Positions 6,681 through 13,855 are shown, counted from the stretch's first letter. The stretch is 13,855 nt of DNA from Lachnospiraceae bacterium (GCA_024695225.1 JAILIO010000152.1:1-13855); one strand, 5' to 3'. Made by a program: numbers and translations. The notes: a model not told the origin generated them from the sequence alone.

Positions 6681-8771
6681 TCACTCTTCAGCGTTCTCAG
6701 CGACCTTAGATGCTCTCGCTTCAACTTCCTTCTGCTGTATATCCTGAGGTGCCTGTTCATAACGGACAAACTCATATGCGTATGTCCCTCTTCCGCCTGT
6801 CATGGAACGGAGCACATTGCAGTAGCCGCCAAGGCAGGACATGGGAAGCTCAGCCTCTATCTCCTGCTTTCCTCCCTCTATGGGATTCATCCCAAGTACT
6901 CTGCCCCTTCTCTTGTTCAGATCTCCCATAACATCCCCGGTGTATGCATCGGGCACCTGAACCTTGAGATCTGCTATGGGCTCCATGAGAACGGGACCGG
7001 CTTCCATGATACCCTTTTTGAAAGCCTGGGAAGCAGCTGTCTTAAATGCCATTTCAGAGGAATCCACAGGGTGATAGGATCCGTCGTAAAGCACAGCCTT
7101 TATACCGACCACAGGATATGCGGCGAGAGGTCCTCTGCCAACGCCTTCCTGCACACCTTTTTCCACTGCAGGGAAATAGTTTTTGGGAACGGAACCACCC
7201 ACGACCTCCTGATCGAACACATAAGGGACTGTGATGTCTCCCGAAGGTTCGAAACGCATCTTCACATGTCCGTACTGTCCGTGTCCGCCGGTCTGTTTCT
7301 TGTACTTGTATTCCACATCGGACTTTCCTCTGATGGTCTCTCTGTAAGCCACCTTGGGTTCTTCAAGCTCGATCTTTATCTTGTACTCATTTTCAAGCCT
7401 GCTCTTGACCACATCCAGCTGAAGGTCACCGACGCCCTTCACCAGCATCTGGCGGTTCTCGGAATCGTTCTCGACCTGGAAGGTAAGGTCTTCCTGGGCG
7501 ATCTTCTGAAGAGCCTGGGAAGCTTTGTCCATATCGCCCTTATTTTCAACCTTGTATCTCATGACTGTATAGGGCTTTGAAAGCTCTGTACGCCCGTATC
7601 TCACAGGAGTGGCCTTTGTGGAAAGTGTATCTCCCGTGGAGACGTTTGTAAGCTTTCCAAGGGCTCCAAGATCACCTGCGTGAAGCTCGGACACTTCCAC
7701 AGCCTTGCTGCCCTGCATCACATATATCTTTCCCGATTTGAGTTCCGTGCTTGTGGACTCGTTATAAAGAGTGTCATCACCTTTGAGAACTCCCGAACAC
7801 ACCTTTATAAGGGAATACTTTCCGATGAAGGGATCCACGATGGTCTTGAAAACATATGCGCTCTTAGGCTTTGAGAAATCATAATTGGCCTCGAAGATCT
7901 CATTTGTCTTCATGTTGACGCCGGCGCACTGACGGGAATCGGGGCTGGGCATATATTTCACCACATCGTCAAGGAGCGTGTAGATACCGCGGCACATTAT
8001 AGCTGACCCCATTGACATGGGAACGATGGTGCCATCGGCCACATTTGCCCTGACCGCAGACCTGATCTCGGCTTCAGAGAAGGTATCTCCGCCGAAATAA
8101 CGATCCATGAACTCTTCACTGGTCTCAGCCACAGCCTCCATTATGGAATCCCTGTAAACTCCCAGGTTTTCCTTTGAATAATCGGGGATGGGCATCTCGT
8201 TTGCGTCTTTACCCTCCCACTTGTATGCCTTTTCCGCTATGACATTCACATATCCGGTGAGCTTCTCGTTCTCTCTCACAGGGAAATGGAAAGGAGCCAG
8301 TTTCTTGCCGTATTTCTCTGTCATGGTCTCAACAACATTCTTGAAAGATGCATCGTCCAGATCCATGTCAGTGACAAAAACGAAACGGGGAAGCTTGTAT
8401 CTGTCGCAGATCTCCCATGCTTTTTCGGTACCGACTTCAACTCCGTTCTTTCCGGACACTACGATTATGGCAGCATCGGCCGCAGCAGCAGCTTCCTCAG
8501 CCTCTCCGACAAAATCAAAGAAACCGGGAGTGTCGAGCACATTTATCTTGCATCCTTCCCACTCGATGGGGATGATGGATGTAGAGATAGAAATATGCCT
8601 TCTGGTCTCCTCCTTGGAGAAATCGCTGATGGTATTTCCGTCAGCCACCTTACCCATGCGGCTGGTTATACCGGAAATGTAGGCAAATGCCTCCGCGAGT
8701 GAAGTCTTTCCGCACCCCCCATGGCCCAGAAGAACTACATTGCGGATCTTGTCAGTAGTGTAGACATTCAT
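6681..8771 (-). CDS. Elongation factor G-like GTPase (EF-G paralogue)
   Basis: This 696-residue translational GTPase has the full EF-G domain set: G domain, domain II, domain III, domain IV with 'GGHGQYGHVKM' and 'DSSEMAFK', and a C-terminal domain V ('SMTGGRGTYAYEF'). The P-loop is 'GHGGCGKT' (16-23) rather than the AHxDxGKT of canonical EF-G. G2 is 'RHISIST'. G3 is 'DTPGFFDF' (80-87), with Phe at the position of the catalytic His. G4 reads 'TDMD' (134-137) instead of NKMD. These features mark it as a FusA2/EF-G-like paralogue rather than the housekeeping fusA, and no rpsL/rpsG/tuf neighbours are present. It probably acts on the ribosome, but its step is unknown. The start ATG has AAGGAGG at 8781-8787, 9 nt away, and its own promoter upstream. 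The gene is well separated from both neighbours, so it may be monocistronic or may lead the trk-leuS-sortase run. Confidence 0.9.
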   Translation of the reverse strand: MNVYTTDKIRNVVLLGHGGCGKTSLAEAFAYISGITSRMGKVADGNTISDFSKEETRRHISISTSIIPIEWEGCKINVLDTPGFFDFVGEAEEAAAAADAAIIVVSGKNGVEVGTEKAWEICDRYKLPRFVFVTDMDLDDASFKNVVETMTEKYGKKLAPFHFPVRENEKLTGYVNVIAEKAYKWEGKDANEMPIPDYSKENLGVYRDSIMEAVAETSEEFMDRYFGGDTFSEAEIRSAVRANVADGTIVPMSMGSAIMCRGIYTLLDDVVKYMPSPDSRQCAGVNMKTNEIFEANYDFSKPKSAYVFKTIVDPFIGKYSLIKVCSGVLKGDDTLYNESTSTELKSGKIYVMQGSKAVEVSELHAGDLGALGKLTNVSTGDTLSTKATPVRYGRTELSKPYTVMRYKVENKGDMDKASQALQKIAQEDLTFQVENDSENRQMLVKGVGDLQLDVVKSRLENEYKIKIELEEPKVAYRETIRGKSDVEYKYKKQTGGHGQYGHVKMRFEPSGDITVPYVFDQEVVGGSVPKNYFPAVEKGVQEGVGRGPLAAYPVVGIKAVLYDGSYHPVDSSEMAFKTAASQAFKKGIMEAGPVLMEPIADLKVQVPDAYTGDVMGDLNKRRGRVLGMNPIEGGKQEIEAELPMSCLGGYCNVLRSMTGGRGTYAYEFVRYEQAPQDIQQKEVEARASKVAENAEE

Positions 8772-8825
8772 TAGACGTAACCTCCTTCTCGATTGTTGTA
8801 AGCAAAAAAGCTCTCACAAATATCT

Positions 8826-8854
8826 ATTTTAATTGATTACGAACATATTTACAA
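8826..8854 (-). promoter_or_regulatory. Sigma-A-type promoter of the EF-G-like gene
   Basis: In the 103-bp spacer after tyrA, the minus strand carries TTGTAA (8849-8854) and TAAAAT (8826-8831) separated by exactly 17 bp. These match the -35 consensus at 4 of 6 and the -10 consensus at 5 of 6 positions. Transcription would start near 8819, giving a leader of about 48 nt that ends in a strong AAGGAGG. A 13-bp palindrome (TTTGAG-A-CTCAAA, 8867-8879) overlaps the tyrA stop just upstream of the -35. No convincing terminator is seen after tyrA. Confidence 0.65.
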
Positions 8855-8874
8855 GTACTGCGCAACTTTGAGAC

Positions 8875-9717
8875 TCAAATTTCATCCCTGTATCTTTTTG
8901 CATCGGAAAACATGCTCTTAAGAGCGTCCTCATCACTGTTTTCCAGCATATCCAGTATCCGGTTCAGCGAATCGATGTATCCTCTCATAAGAAAAGAGAT
9001 GCTCTCCCTGTTCTCCATGCATATCTGTCGCCACATTTCAGGATCGGAGGAAGAGATCCTGGTTATATCCCTGAATCCCCCGGCAGCTATCTCCTTTGCC
9101 AGACCATCCCGGTCATCGGAGTGTTTGACCAGATTGACCAGGGATGCACTTACGATGTGCGGAATGTGGCTGACTGCCGCAGTCAGTCTGTCGTGTTTCT
9201 CTGCATCCATCACAAGGGCTTTTGCCCCAGTCATGGTCACTATGTCTTTTATCTTTGTAAGCTTTGTCTGATCTGTATTTTCAAAGGGAGTCAGGATATA
9301 ACGGGCATCTTTAAGGAGATCTGCCCGGGAGCTTTTATATCCGCTCTTCTCGGAACCTGCCATGGGATGACCGCCGATAAAACAGCCGGAAAGACCGAGG
9401 GTTTTGGCTTCTTTCATTATGGGAGACTTTACGGAGCCTCCGTCTGTCACCACGGTATCTTCATCCAGATATGGTCTCAGGGATCTCAGATATTTTATAT
9501 TGATTTCCACAGGCGCAGTCAGAAAAATAACATCCGAACCTCTCAGATTCTCTGACAAGCCCCGTCCCCCGGCATCTATCACGCCGTCTAAGACTGCAGA
9601 ATCGATATTCTCCATATGGCCGGACACTGCATATATATAAACGCTGCTGTCGCAGGCTTTTATGCTCCTGGCGATGGAGCCGCCGATCAGCCCCAACCCC
9701 AATATGGATATCTTCAT
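8875..9717 (-). CDS. tyrA: Prephenate dehydrogenase
   Basis: This cytoplasmic enzyme of tyrosine biosynthesis oxidatively decarboxylates prephenate to 4-hydroxyphenylpyruvate with NAD(P)+. From the ATG at 9717 it is 280 residues. The N-terminal Rossmann motif is 'GLGLIGGS' (7-14). The substrate region has 'TDGGSVKSPI' (91-100), 'GGHPMAGSEKSG' (115-126, H117) and 'SHIPH' (183-187), all hallmark segments of the TyrA family. It ends without an ACT domain, so tyrosine feedback through such a domain is not expected. An in-frame GTG at 9732 would overlap the HD-GYP stop by 11 nt. I prefer the ATG because it starts directly at the first beta strand, but neither start has a good ribosome-binding site. 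No other aromatic amino acid genes lie in the window. It is the last gene of the repeat protein-FapA-HD-GYP unit. Confidence 0.94.
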   Translation of the reverse strand: MKISILGLGLIGGSIARSIKACDSSVYIYAVSGHMENIDSAVLDGVIDAGGRGLSENLRGSDVIFLTAPVEINIKYLRSLRPYLDEDTVVTDGGSVKSPIMKEAKTLGLSGCFIGGHPMAGSEKSGYKSSRADLLKDARYILTPFENTDQTKLTKIKDIVTMTGAKALVMDAEKHDRLTAAVSHIPHIVSASLVNLVKHSDDRDGLAKEIAAGGFRDITRISSSDPEMWRQICMENRESISFLMRGYIDSLNRILDMLENSDEDALKSMFSDAKRYRDEI

Positions 9718-9721
9718 ACTT

Positions 9722-10450
9722 TCAGTCTGCACTTACTGCGTATTCCTTGTCGGCAGTCTCTTCGATCTCATCGCAGATCTTTTCGATCTCTGCTTTGGAT
9801 ATGATAAAGCAGTTCATGAGCCTGGGGTTAAATATGCCGCATTCTCCGCCCTTTATCATATCGAAAGCTTCCTCTTTGGAGTAGGCTGCTTTGTAAACTC
9901 TTTCGGATATAAGGGCATCATAACAGTCTGCAAGGGATACAAACTGTGCGGCCAAAGGTATCCTGTCACCCTTCAGCCCCTCGGGATAACCTCTGCCATC
10001 GTACTTCTCGTGATGATACTTTGCTATGTCCCTGCAATATGTCATATAGGTATCCGGCTCTCTTCCGTCCAGTATCCTGTCCACGATCTCGGCTCCCTTT
10101 GTGGTATGAGTCTTCATAAGATCAAACTCATCCCTGGTAAGCTTTCCGGGTTTAAGCAGGATGCTGTCAGGTATAGCGATCTTCCCCACATCGTGAAGCA
10201 CCGCAGCCTTTGCAATCTCATCCACCATTTCCGGCGTGAGTCCGGAATTTTTCTCAACACGCATATAACAGCTTCCCAGTATGTGTGTGATAGCTCTTAT
10301 CCTTTTTACATGGGTCACCGTCTCAAGATTTCTGAACTCAACTATAGTGCCCAGGATGTCGATGATCCTGTAGGTGACCTCCGAGAGAAATCTTGTCCTG
10401 TCCTCAAGACCTGCGATCTTTTCAGCATCCGTCATCTCACTGTTTCCCAT
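9722..10450 (-). CDS. Stand-alone HD-GYP protein, putative cyclic-di-GMP phosphodiesterase
   Basis: This 242-residue soluble protein consists almost entirely of an HD-GYP domain, after a short N-terminal helix. All expected metal-site elements are present: H47 in 'THVKR', the HD pair in 'LHDVGK' (H86, D87), H115, the 'HHE' pair (H146, H147) and D175 in 'LADCYD'. The signature 'DGRGYPEGLKG' (151-161) contains the GYP triplet. Family members hydrolyse cyclic-di-GMP (some 3',3'-cGAMP), so an active phosphodiesterase is the natural prediction. No receiver, PAS or membrane domain is attached, so the input signal would have to come from a partner protein. The start at 10450 is fixed by a strong Shine-Dalgarno. 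A longer reading from 10486 would overlap fapA and bypass that site. It lies between fapA and tyrA in the same transcript. Confidence 0.93.
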   Translation of the reverse strand: MGNSEMTDAEKIAGLEDRTRFLSEVTYRIIDILGTIVEFRNLETVTHVKRIRAITHILGSCYMRVEKNSGLTPEMVDEIAKAAVLHDVGKIAIPDSILLKPGKLTRDEFDLMKTHTTKGAEIVDRILDGREPDTYMTYCRDIAKYHHEKYDGRGYPEGLKGDRIPLAAQFVSLADCYDALISERVYKAAYSKEEAFDMIKGGECGIFNPRLMNCFIISKAEIEKICDEIEETADKEYAVSAD

Positions 10451-10456
10451 TGCACT

Positions 10457-10464
10457 CACCTCCT
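10457..10464 (-). promoter_or_regulatory. Ribosome-binding site that sets the HD-GYP start
   Basis: AGGAGGTG begins on the last A of the fapA TGA and lies 6 nt before the ATG at 10450. This strong, ideally spaced site favours the shorter HD-GYP protein over the in-frame ATG at 10486. Confidence 0.85.
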
Positions 10465-11813
10465 CATGCCTTGTATGTGGCAACATGATTCTGCGATTTC
10501 ATAAAATAAACATTGTCCATCACTCTGGGGACCATCAGGAAATCATTGCTTATCCTGAGCTGAGTCCCCGGGTACACCCTTCTCTTCACTTCTATCCTGG
10601 CTTTGCTTGCCATCTCCATCTTTTCAAGCAAAAGCTGTTTCTGGTGCTGTATATCATTCATCTCCTCCATTTTCACGGAGATAGCCATAGCCATTCTCTC
10701 AGTCTGGGGAAGTCCCTGTCTGATACCCTGTTCGAAAATGGAGATCTCTGACTTAAGCTTCGTAAGCTTATTTTCATAACTCTGCATATCCAGCATAAGA
10801 CCTGTGTCTATGCCCACGCCGATAATGGTATTGGTCCCCGCCTGGTTTCCCACCACCTCGGTCACCACGCTGCAAAGGGCCCTGGTCTCACCGGAAAGTA
10901 TGATCCCACGGTCGCCTTTGACTTCAACAGTACCGCCGGATTCACATTCGGATTCCACTATGGACGAACAGTATATGTTCTCACCTGCTTTTACGCTCAC
11001 ATTCTCAAAGAAATGAGCTACGATATTTCCGCCGGCGCGGATAGCCCCCTTGTCATTGCCAAAAGACCCTTTTCTGATCAGGATATCCTTCCCAGCATCC
11101 AGAAAAGCCGCCTCCACCATGCCGTCAACCACAATGCTGCCGCTGGCTTTCACCTTCATACCGGGCTTTACATCGCCGCATACATGCACATCGCCCTCAA
11201 AGACGATATCCCCCGTCTTTGAATTCACGTCACCGTCAACCTTGTACACGTCATAAATATTGATCAGGCCCTCCCTGTACTCCACCTGTCCGGTCTTCAG
11301 GGAATAATACTTCGTGCCGTCTTTGGAAATATGAAAGCCGCTGCCTCGGATAGCAGGTTTCTCCTTCCCTTTTACCTGGAGCAAAAGCTTTCCCATCACA
11401 GTAAAGCCCATGGATCCGCCTGTGGCCCTGGTGTACTGGGCGATGACCTGACCTTCCTTCACAGGCTCAAACAGATCCAGCTCAAAATAATCCACCGCGC
11501 CGTTTGGACTCAACTTGGGCACTTTTTTCAGCTCGGTCCTGAAATTGAAATCAAAGTGGCCGTCAAATCCGTTTACCGGATTTCTCCCCTCTGCAACCTG
11601 CACCACTTTTTCAGTCACTTTATTGTCGACGATGGACTTCACCGCAGACATATCAATGCCGGCTTTCACCCCTGCGCCGCTCAGCAGATCCAATATCTCC
11701 GTGACAGTGTAAGCGGCATTGTTATTCTTTGTGAACAACATCACCGCAGCGCTCATATCATCGTCGCCGATGAGCACCATATTGCCATTTTTTGGATCGT
11801 CGTACTGTTTCAT
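10464..11813 (-). CDS. fapA: FapA/DUF342 family protein
   Basis: This 449-residue cytoplasmic protein has FapA (flagellar assembly protein A, DUF342) architecture: an N-terminal alpha/beta region (~1-165) and a central Gly/Val-rich run typical of a right-handed beta-helix (~185-335, with repeats such as 'GDVHVCGDVKPG', 'ASGSIVVDG' and 'AGGNIVAHFF'). A long coiled coil follows (~343-405), then a short beta tail. In Vibrio, FapA influences flagellar assembly and binds glucose-PTS EIIA. Many non-flagellated Firmicutes also carry DUF342 proteins, so the flagellar name is not proof of role. No flagellar gene is in the window. Its ATG follows the repeat-protein TAA with no gap (TAAATG), and the HD-GYP gene follows 13 bp after its stop. 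Placement between a repeat scaffold and a cyclic-di-GMP enzyme suggests a signalling or surface-assembly role, which is inference. Confidence 0.88.
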   Translation of the reverse strand: MKQYDDPKNGNMVLIGDDDMSAAVMLFTKNNNAAYTVTEILDLLSGAGVKAGIDMSAVKSIVDNKVTEKVVQVAEGRNPVNGFDGHFDFNFRTELKKVPKLSPNGAVDYFELDLFEPVKEGQVIAQYTRATGGSMGFTVMGKLLLQVKGKEKPAIRGSGFHISKDGTKYYSLKTGQVEYREGLINIYDVYKVDGDVNSKTGDIVFEGDVHVCGDVKPGMKVKASGSIVVDGMVEAAFLDAGKDILIRKGSFGNDKGAIRAGGNIVAHFFENVSVKAGENIYCSSIVESECESGGTVEVKGDRGIILSGETRALCSVVTEVVGNQAGTNTIIGVGIDTGLMLDMQSYENKLTKLKSEISIFEQGIRQGLPQTERMAMAISVKMEEMNDIQHQKQLLLEKMEMASKARIEVKRRVYPGTQLRISNDFLMVPRVMDNVYFMKSQNHVATYKA

Positions 11814-12998
11814 TTAGTTCGCTTCATTCTCCAGAGTCTGTCTGATCTCTCTCATCTGTTCAGCAGGGATTGAAGGATCATCGTAAAGGGATGTGTCCAC
11901 ACCCGCTTCGATCCCGAGTATGATCTCCTGGGTCTGCTCCGGAGTGTAATCCACACTGGCCGGCTTTTCGCTGTCAGAGATCAGTTTTTCCCTCATCCTG
12001 GCCATTTCTGAAGCCGAATACTTTGTATCCGCATAAACTGAAACATCTATGTCCGATTCAAGGCCTTCCCTTATCTCCTTCATCTGCTGGTAACGGAAAT
12101 CAGGATTCAGATAGGGAGTCACATCCAGCCTTTCTTCCAGGCCTATCCTGATCTCTCTCATCTGGAACCAGTTGTATCTTTCATTTGCAAATAAGGACAC
12201 ATCTATCTCATGCTCAAGTCCTTTTCTGATCTCATCCAACTGTTGTCCGTAATAGCCGGTGCTCAGATATCCGGAGATATCGACTCCGCTCCTGGCGCAG
12301 TCCCTCATGACAGCCAGCTGATCTCCTTCATAACCTTCCTCTGCATACCCTGAAAGGTCCAGACCGTCTGCGAAGCCCTCTCTCAGCTGCAAAATGGTAT
12401 CGGCGCTGTACCCTTTCTGTACAAAGGGCATCATATCAACCCCTTCGTCATACCCTATACGCACCTGTTTCATGATATTTCCCGGAAGATCCGGGTCTGC
12501 GTAAGCGGAAATATCCTGACCTGCCTCAAGCCCCAGCCTGAGTTCTCTCATCTGATACCAGTCAAAATCCTTCAGCGCATACTGCGTTACATCAACCCCG
12601 TTTTCCAGCCCCAGGCGTATCTCCTGCATCTGTGCTGCGAAAAAGGCGCTGTCTGTGTAGATTGAAATATCGACGCCGCTTGCAAAACCCAGCCTCAGTT
12701 CTTTTATCTGCGCCCAGTCAAACTCATTCCTGTACTCGAATACGTCAAAACCTTCCTTCAGCCCAAGCCTGATCTCTTCCATCTCGAACCAGGCATAGCC
12801 CGGATCCTTGTATTTGGAAACATCCAGGCCATCGCTCAGCCCTAAATGGATCTCCTTAAGCTGCTGCAGATCGTATCCCTGATCTGCGAGCTCATCCCTG
12901 TCCAACCCCAGCTCAACACAGCTTTCCAGAACGGAATCGTATTCATCCCGGTTCATCTCATCGATCAAATGACTGTATTCTTCAGTTTTCTCAGGCAT
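11814..12998 (-). CDS. Tandem 26-residue repeat protein of unknown function
   Basis: I do not recognise a named family. From the preferred ATG at 12998 the protein is 394 residues, acidic, with no signal peptide or membrane segment. After a ~40-residue N-terminal part, the rest is about 14 tandem units of 25-26 residues. The unit consensus is aromatic at position 2, Q at 6, M/L at 7, E-I/L-R at 9-11, G-L at 13-14, G at 17, D-V/I-S at 19-21 and Y at 23. Arg11 is kept in 12 of 14 units and Asp19 in 12 of 13. The helix-loop-short-helix pattern suggests an alpha-solenoid binding scaffold (inference). One unit near the C-terminus is degenerate and shortened, and the last is cut at 19 residues. An upstream ATG at 13010 lacks a ribosome-binding site. 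The TAA directly abuts the fapA ATG, so the two proteins are probably made together and may interact. Confidence 0.88.
   Translation of the reverse strand: MPEKTEEYSHLIDEMNRDEYDSVLESCVELGLDRDELADQGYDLQQLKEIHLGLSDGLDVSKYKDPGYAWFEMEEIRLGLKEGFDVFEYRNEFDWAQIKELRLGFASGVDISIYTDSAFFAAQMQEIRLGLENGVDVTQYALKDFDWYQMRELRLGLEAGQDISAYADPDLPGNIMKQVRIGYDEGVDMMPFVQKGYSADTILQLREGFADGLDLSGYAEEGYEGDQLAVMRDCARSGVDISGYLSTGYYGQQLDEIRKGLEHEIDVSLFANERYNWFQMREIRIGLEERLDVTPYLNPDFRYQQMKEIREGLESDIDVSVYADTKYSASEMARMREKLISDSEKPASVDYTPEQTQEIILGIEAGVDTSLYDDPSIPAEQMREIRQTLENEAN
11817..12878 (-). repeat. About 14 tandem 78-bp coding repeats (26-residue units)
   Basis: Thirteen full units plus one partial unit fill the C-terminal 354 residues of the repeat protein. 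The period is 26 codons, with one unit of 25 and one of 24. The underlying DNA keeps a recurring motif like CTGATCTCTCTCATCTG (plus-strand reading) about every 78 bp but is otherwise diverged. This argues for an old repeat array under protein-level selection rather than a recent slippage array. Confidence 0.9.
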
Positions 12999-13002
12999 AT
13001 TG

Positions 13003-13008
13003 TTCTCC
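13003..13008 (-). promoter_or_regulatory. Ribosome-binding site that decides the repeat-protein start
   Basis: GGAGAA lies 4 nt (its GGAG core 6 nt) before the ATG at 12998. Upstream of the alternative in-frame ATG at 13010 there is only an A/T-rich run (GGGTTCATAAAA) with no purine-rich site. The GGAG core sits within the codons just after that upstream ATG. The shorter start is therefore preferred. Confidence 0.7.
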
Positions 13009-13056
13009 ATTTTTATGAACCCAAAAAACTACAGTTACACAGAAAATACCAATATC

Positions 13057-13085
13057 ATTTTGCATAAAAACAAACAAAATTTCAA
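13057..13085 (-). promoter_or_regulatory. Probable promoter of the repeat protein-fapA-HD-GYP-tyrA unit
   Basis: In the 112-bp spacer after pheT, the minus strand has TTGAAA (13080-13085, 5 of 6 to the -35 consensus) and CAAAAT (13057-13062, 4 of 6 to the -10 consensus) 17 bp apart. Predicted transcription starts near 13050. An ATTTTG/CAAAAT inverted repeat spans the spacer between the two boxes and could be an operator or chance in A/T-rich DNA. A weak GGATA/TATCC hairpin just after the pheT stop is the only terminator-like element, so read-through from pheT is possible. Confidence 0.5.
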
Positions 13086-13122
13086 GAAGATCGGGGCCGG
13101 ATATTTAGGAAGTTTTATCCCC

Positions 13123-13855
13123 TCAGGATCTCAGCTGGATATCCATCCTCTCAAGCCCGTTCATTATCTTTTTCATCACCGCATTCACATCGTCGTCCGA
13201 AAGGGTTTTCTCACTGCTCCTGAACACCAGCGAATAGGCCATGGACTTGAAGCCCTTCTGTATCTGCTCGCCCTGATAAATATCAAAGAGTTTCACATTT
13301 TCAAGATTCCTGCCACCCCTCTGTTTGAACAGGGCCTCTATATCTCCCGCTTTCACCTTCTCGGGCACGAGCATGGACAGATCCCTTGTCACCGCCGGGA
13401 ACCTTGCAAAACCGTCATATCTTATGCTTTCGGAAGCATTTTTGACCACACCGGGCATATCCAGCACCAGCATATAAGCCCTGCCGTTCAGATCGAAGCT
13501 CTCTGCGGTGAGGGGATGCACTTCCCCCAGATATCCGATGCACTCTCCGTCGTAAATGATATCAGCCTGTCTTCCGGGATGGAGATATGGACGGTCGGTG
13601 CCGGTCACATATTTGCGGTCTCCCCTGAGCCCTGTCTTCTCAAATATGCTCTCCGCAAGACCCTTGATGGTGAAGAAATCACCCTTTCCGTAAAAACCGG
13701 CGGTGAAAGTCATCCTCTCATCGGGCAGTTTTGTCAGAGGAAGTTCTTCGGGGATATAAACATTTCCAAGCTCATAAAGCCTGACGTCCTTATTTCTGTG
13801 ATTGTAATTGGATGCGAGGCTTGTGAGCATTCCGCCAAGGGAAGTGGTCCTCATA
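13123..13855 (-). CDS. pheT: Phenylalanyl-tRNA synthetase beta subunit, C-terminal part
   Basis: This is the last ~243 residues of PheT; the rest lies beyond the right edge, and the Met at the edge is internal. PheT pairs with PheS as an alpha2-beta2 enzyme that charges tRNA-Phe. The visible part begins with 'MRTTSLGGML', the counterpart of the usual R-x-S-L-L-P-G-L segment of the catalytic-like core, and continues with 'VRLYELGNVY' and 'GYLGEVHP'. From about residue 148 of the fragment to the end is an FDX-ACB anticodon-binding domain ('FPAVTRDLSMLVP', 'LFDIYQGEQIQKGFKSMAYSLVFRS', shown here only as landmarks at its start and middle). Length and motifs are normal, with no sign of decay. PheS would be expected further upstream, outside the window. 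Confidence 0.95.
   Translation of the reverse strand, partial: MRTTSLGGMLTSLASNYNHRNKDVRLYELGNVYIPEELPLTKLPDERMTFTAGFYGKGDFFTIKGLAESIFEKTGLRGDRKYVTGTDRPYLHPGRQADIIYDGECIGYLGEVHPLTAESFDLNGRAYMLVLDMPGVVKNASESIRYDGFARFPAVTRDLSMLVPEKVKAGDIEALFKQRGGRNLENVKLFDIYQGEQIQKGFKSMAYSLVFRSSEKTLSDDDVNAVMKKIMNGLERMDIQLRS

Noticed and set aside
9662..10504. A 280-codon plus-strand open frame opposite the HD-GYP and tyrA genes
   Set aside because: The minus-strand frames carry complete, ordered HD-GYP and TyrA motifs. The plus-strand product has no recognisable motif and spans the junction of two real genes.
11817..12878. CRISPR-like or recent slippage array, because of the 78-bp periodicity
   Set aside because: The period is exactly 26 codons in frame, units are diverged at DNA level, and there are no identical repeats separated by unique spacers.
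13091..13112. A sigma-D-like (flagellar) promoter, TAAA...CCGAT, before the repeat-protein gene
   Set aside because: The spacing between the two halves is only about 10 bp, too short for the ~15-bp spacing of that promoter class.

Overview
The window is a dense stretch of bacterial chromosome, most likely from a Gram-positive anaerobe of the Clostridia (Lachnospiraceae-like). I infer this from the protein types: a class B sortase, a clostridial-style EF-G paralogue, a FapA/DUF342 protein and a TrkAH potassium system. GC content looks mid-range. I could not run a database search, so the taxonomic call is an inference. Nearly everything is on the minus strand. The exception is a truncated plus-strand gene at the left edge. 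There is no gene-free stretch longer than about 120 bases.

Read in the direction of transcription (right to left), the window opens with the C-terminal part of pheT. A 112-bp spacer with a plausible promoter follows. Next comes a tight four-gene unit: a cytoplasmic protein built almost entirely of about 14 tandem 26-residue repeats, a FapA/DUF342 protein, a stand-alone HD-GYP protein (putative cyclic-di-GMP phosphodiesterase) and prephenate dehydrogenase tyrA. The first two abut as TAAATG, the HD-GYP gene has a strong Shine-Dalgarno starting on the last base of the fapA stop, and tyrA begins within a few bases of the HD-GYP stop.

A second 103-bp spacer holds a good sigma-A-type promoter. It drives an EF-G-like GTPase that lacks the usual catalytic histidine and the usual NKxD motif. 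After a 71-bp spacer with a long imperfect stem-loop come trkA and trkH (GTGA overlap), leuS (overlapping or nearly overlapping the trkH stop) and a class B sortase 7 bp after leuS. The run ends in a perfect 10-bp hairpin plus T-tract. That terminator lies inside the 3' coding end of the convergent plus-strand gene, whose stop codon is only 3 bp from the sortase stop.

Translation genes (pheT, EF-G-like, leuS), potassium uptake, tyrosine biosynthesis and a signalling/surface module (repeat protein, FapA, HD-GYP, sortase) are therefore interleaved. The least explained object is the 26-residue repeat protein and its coupling to FapA and HD-GYP.
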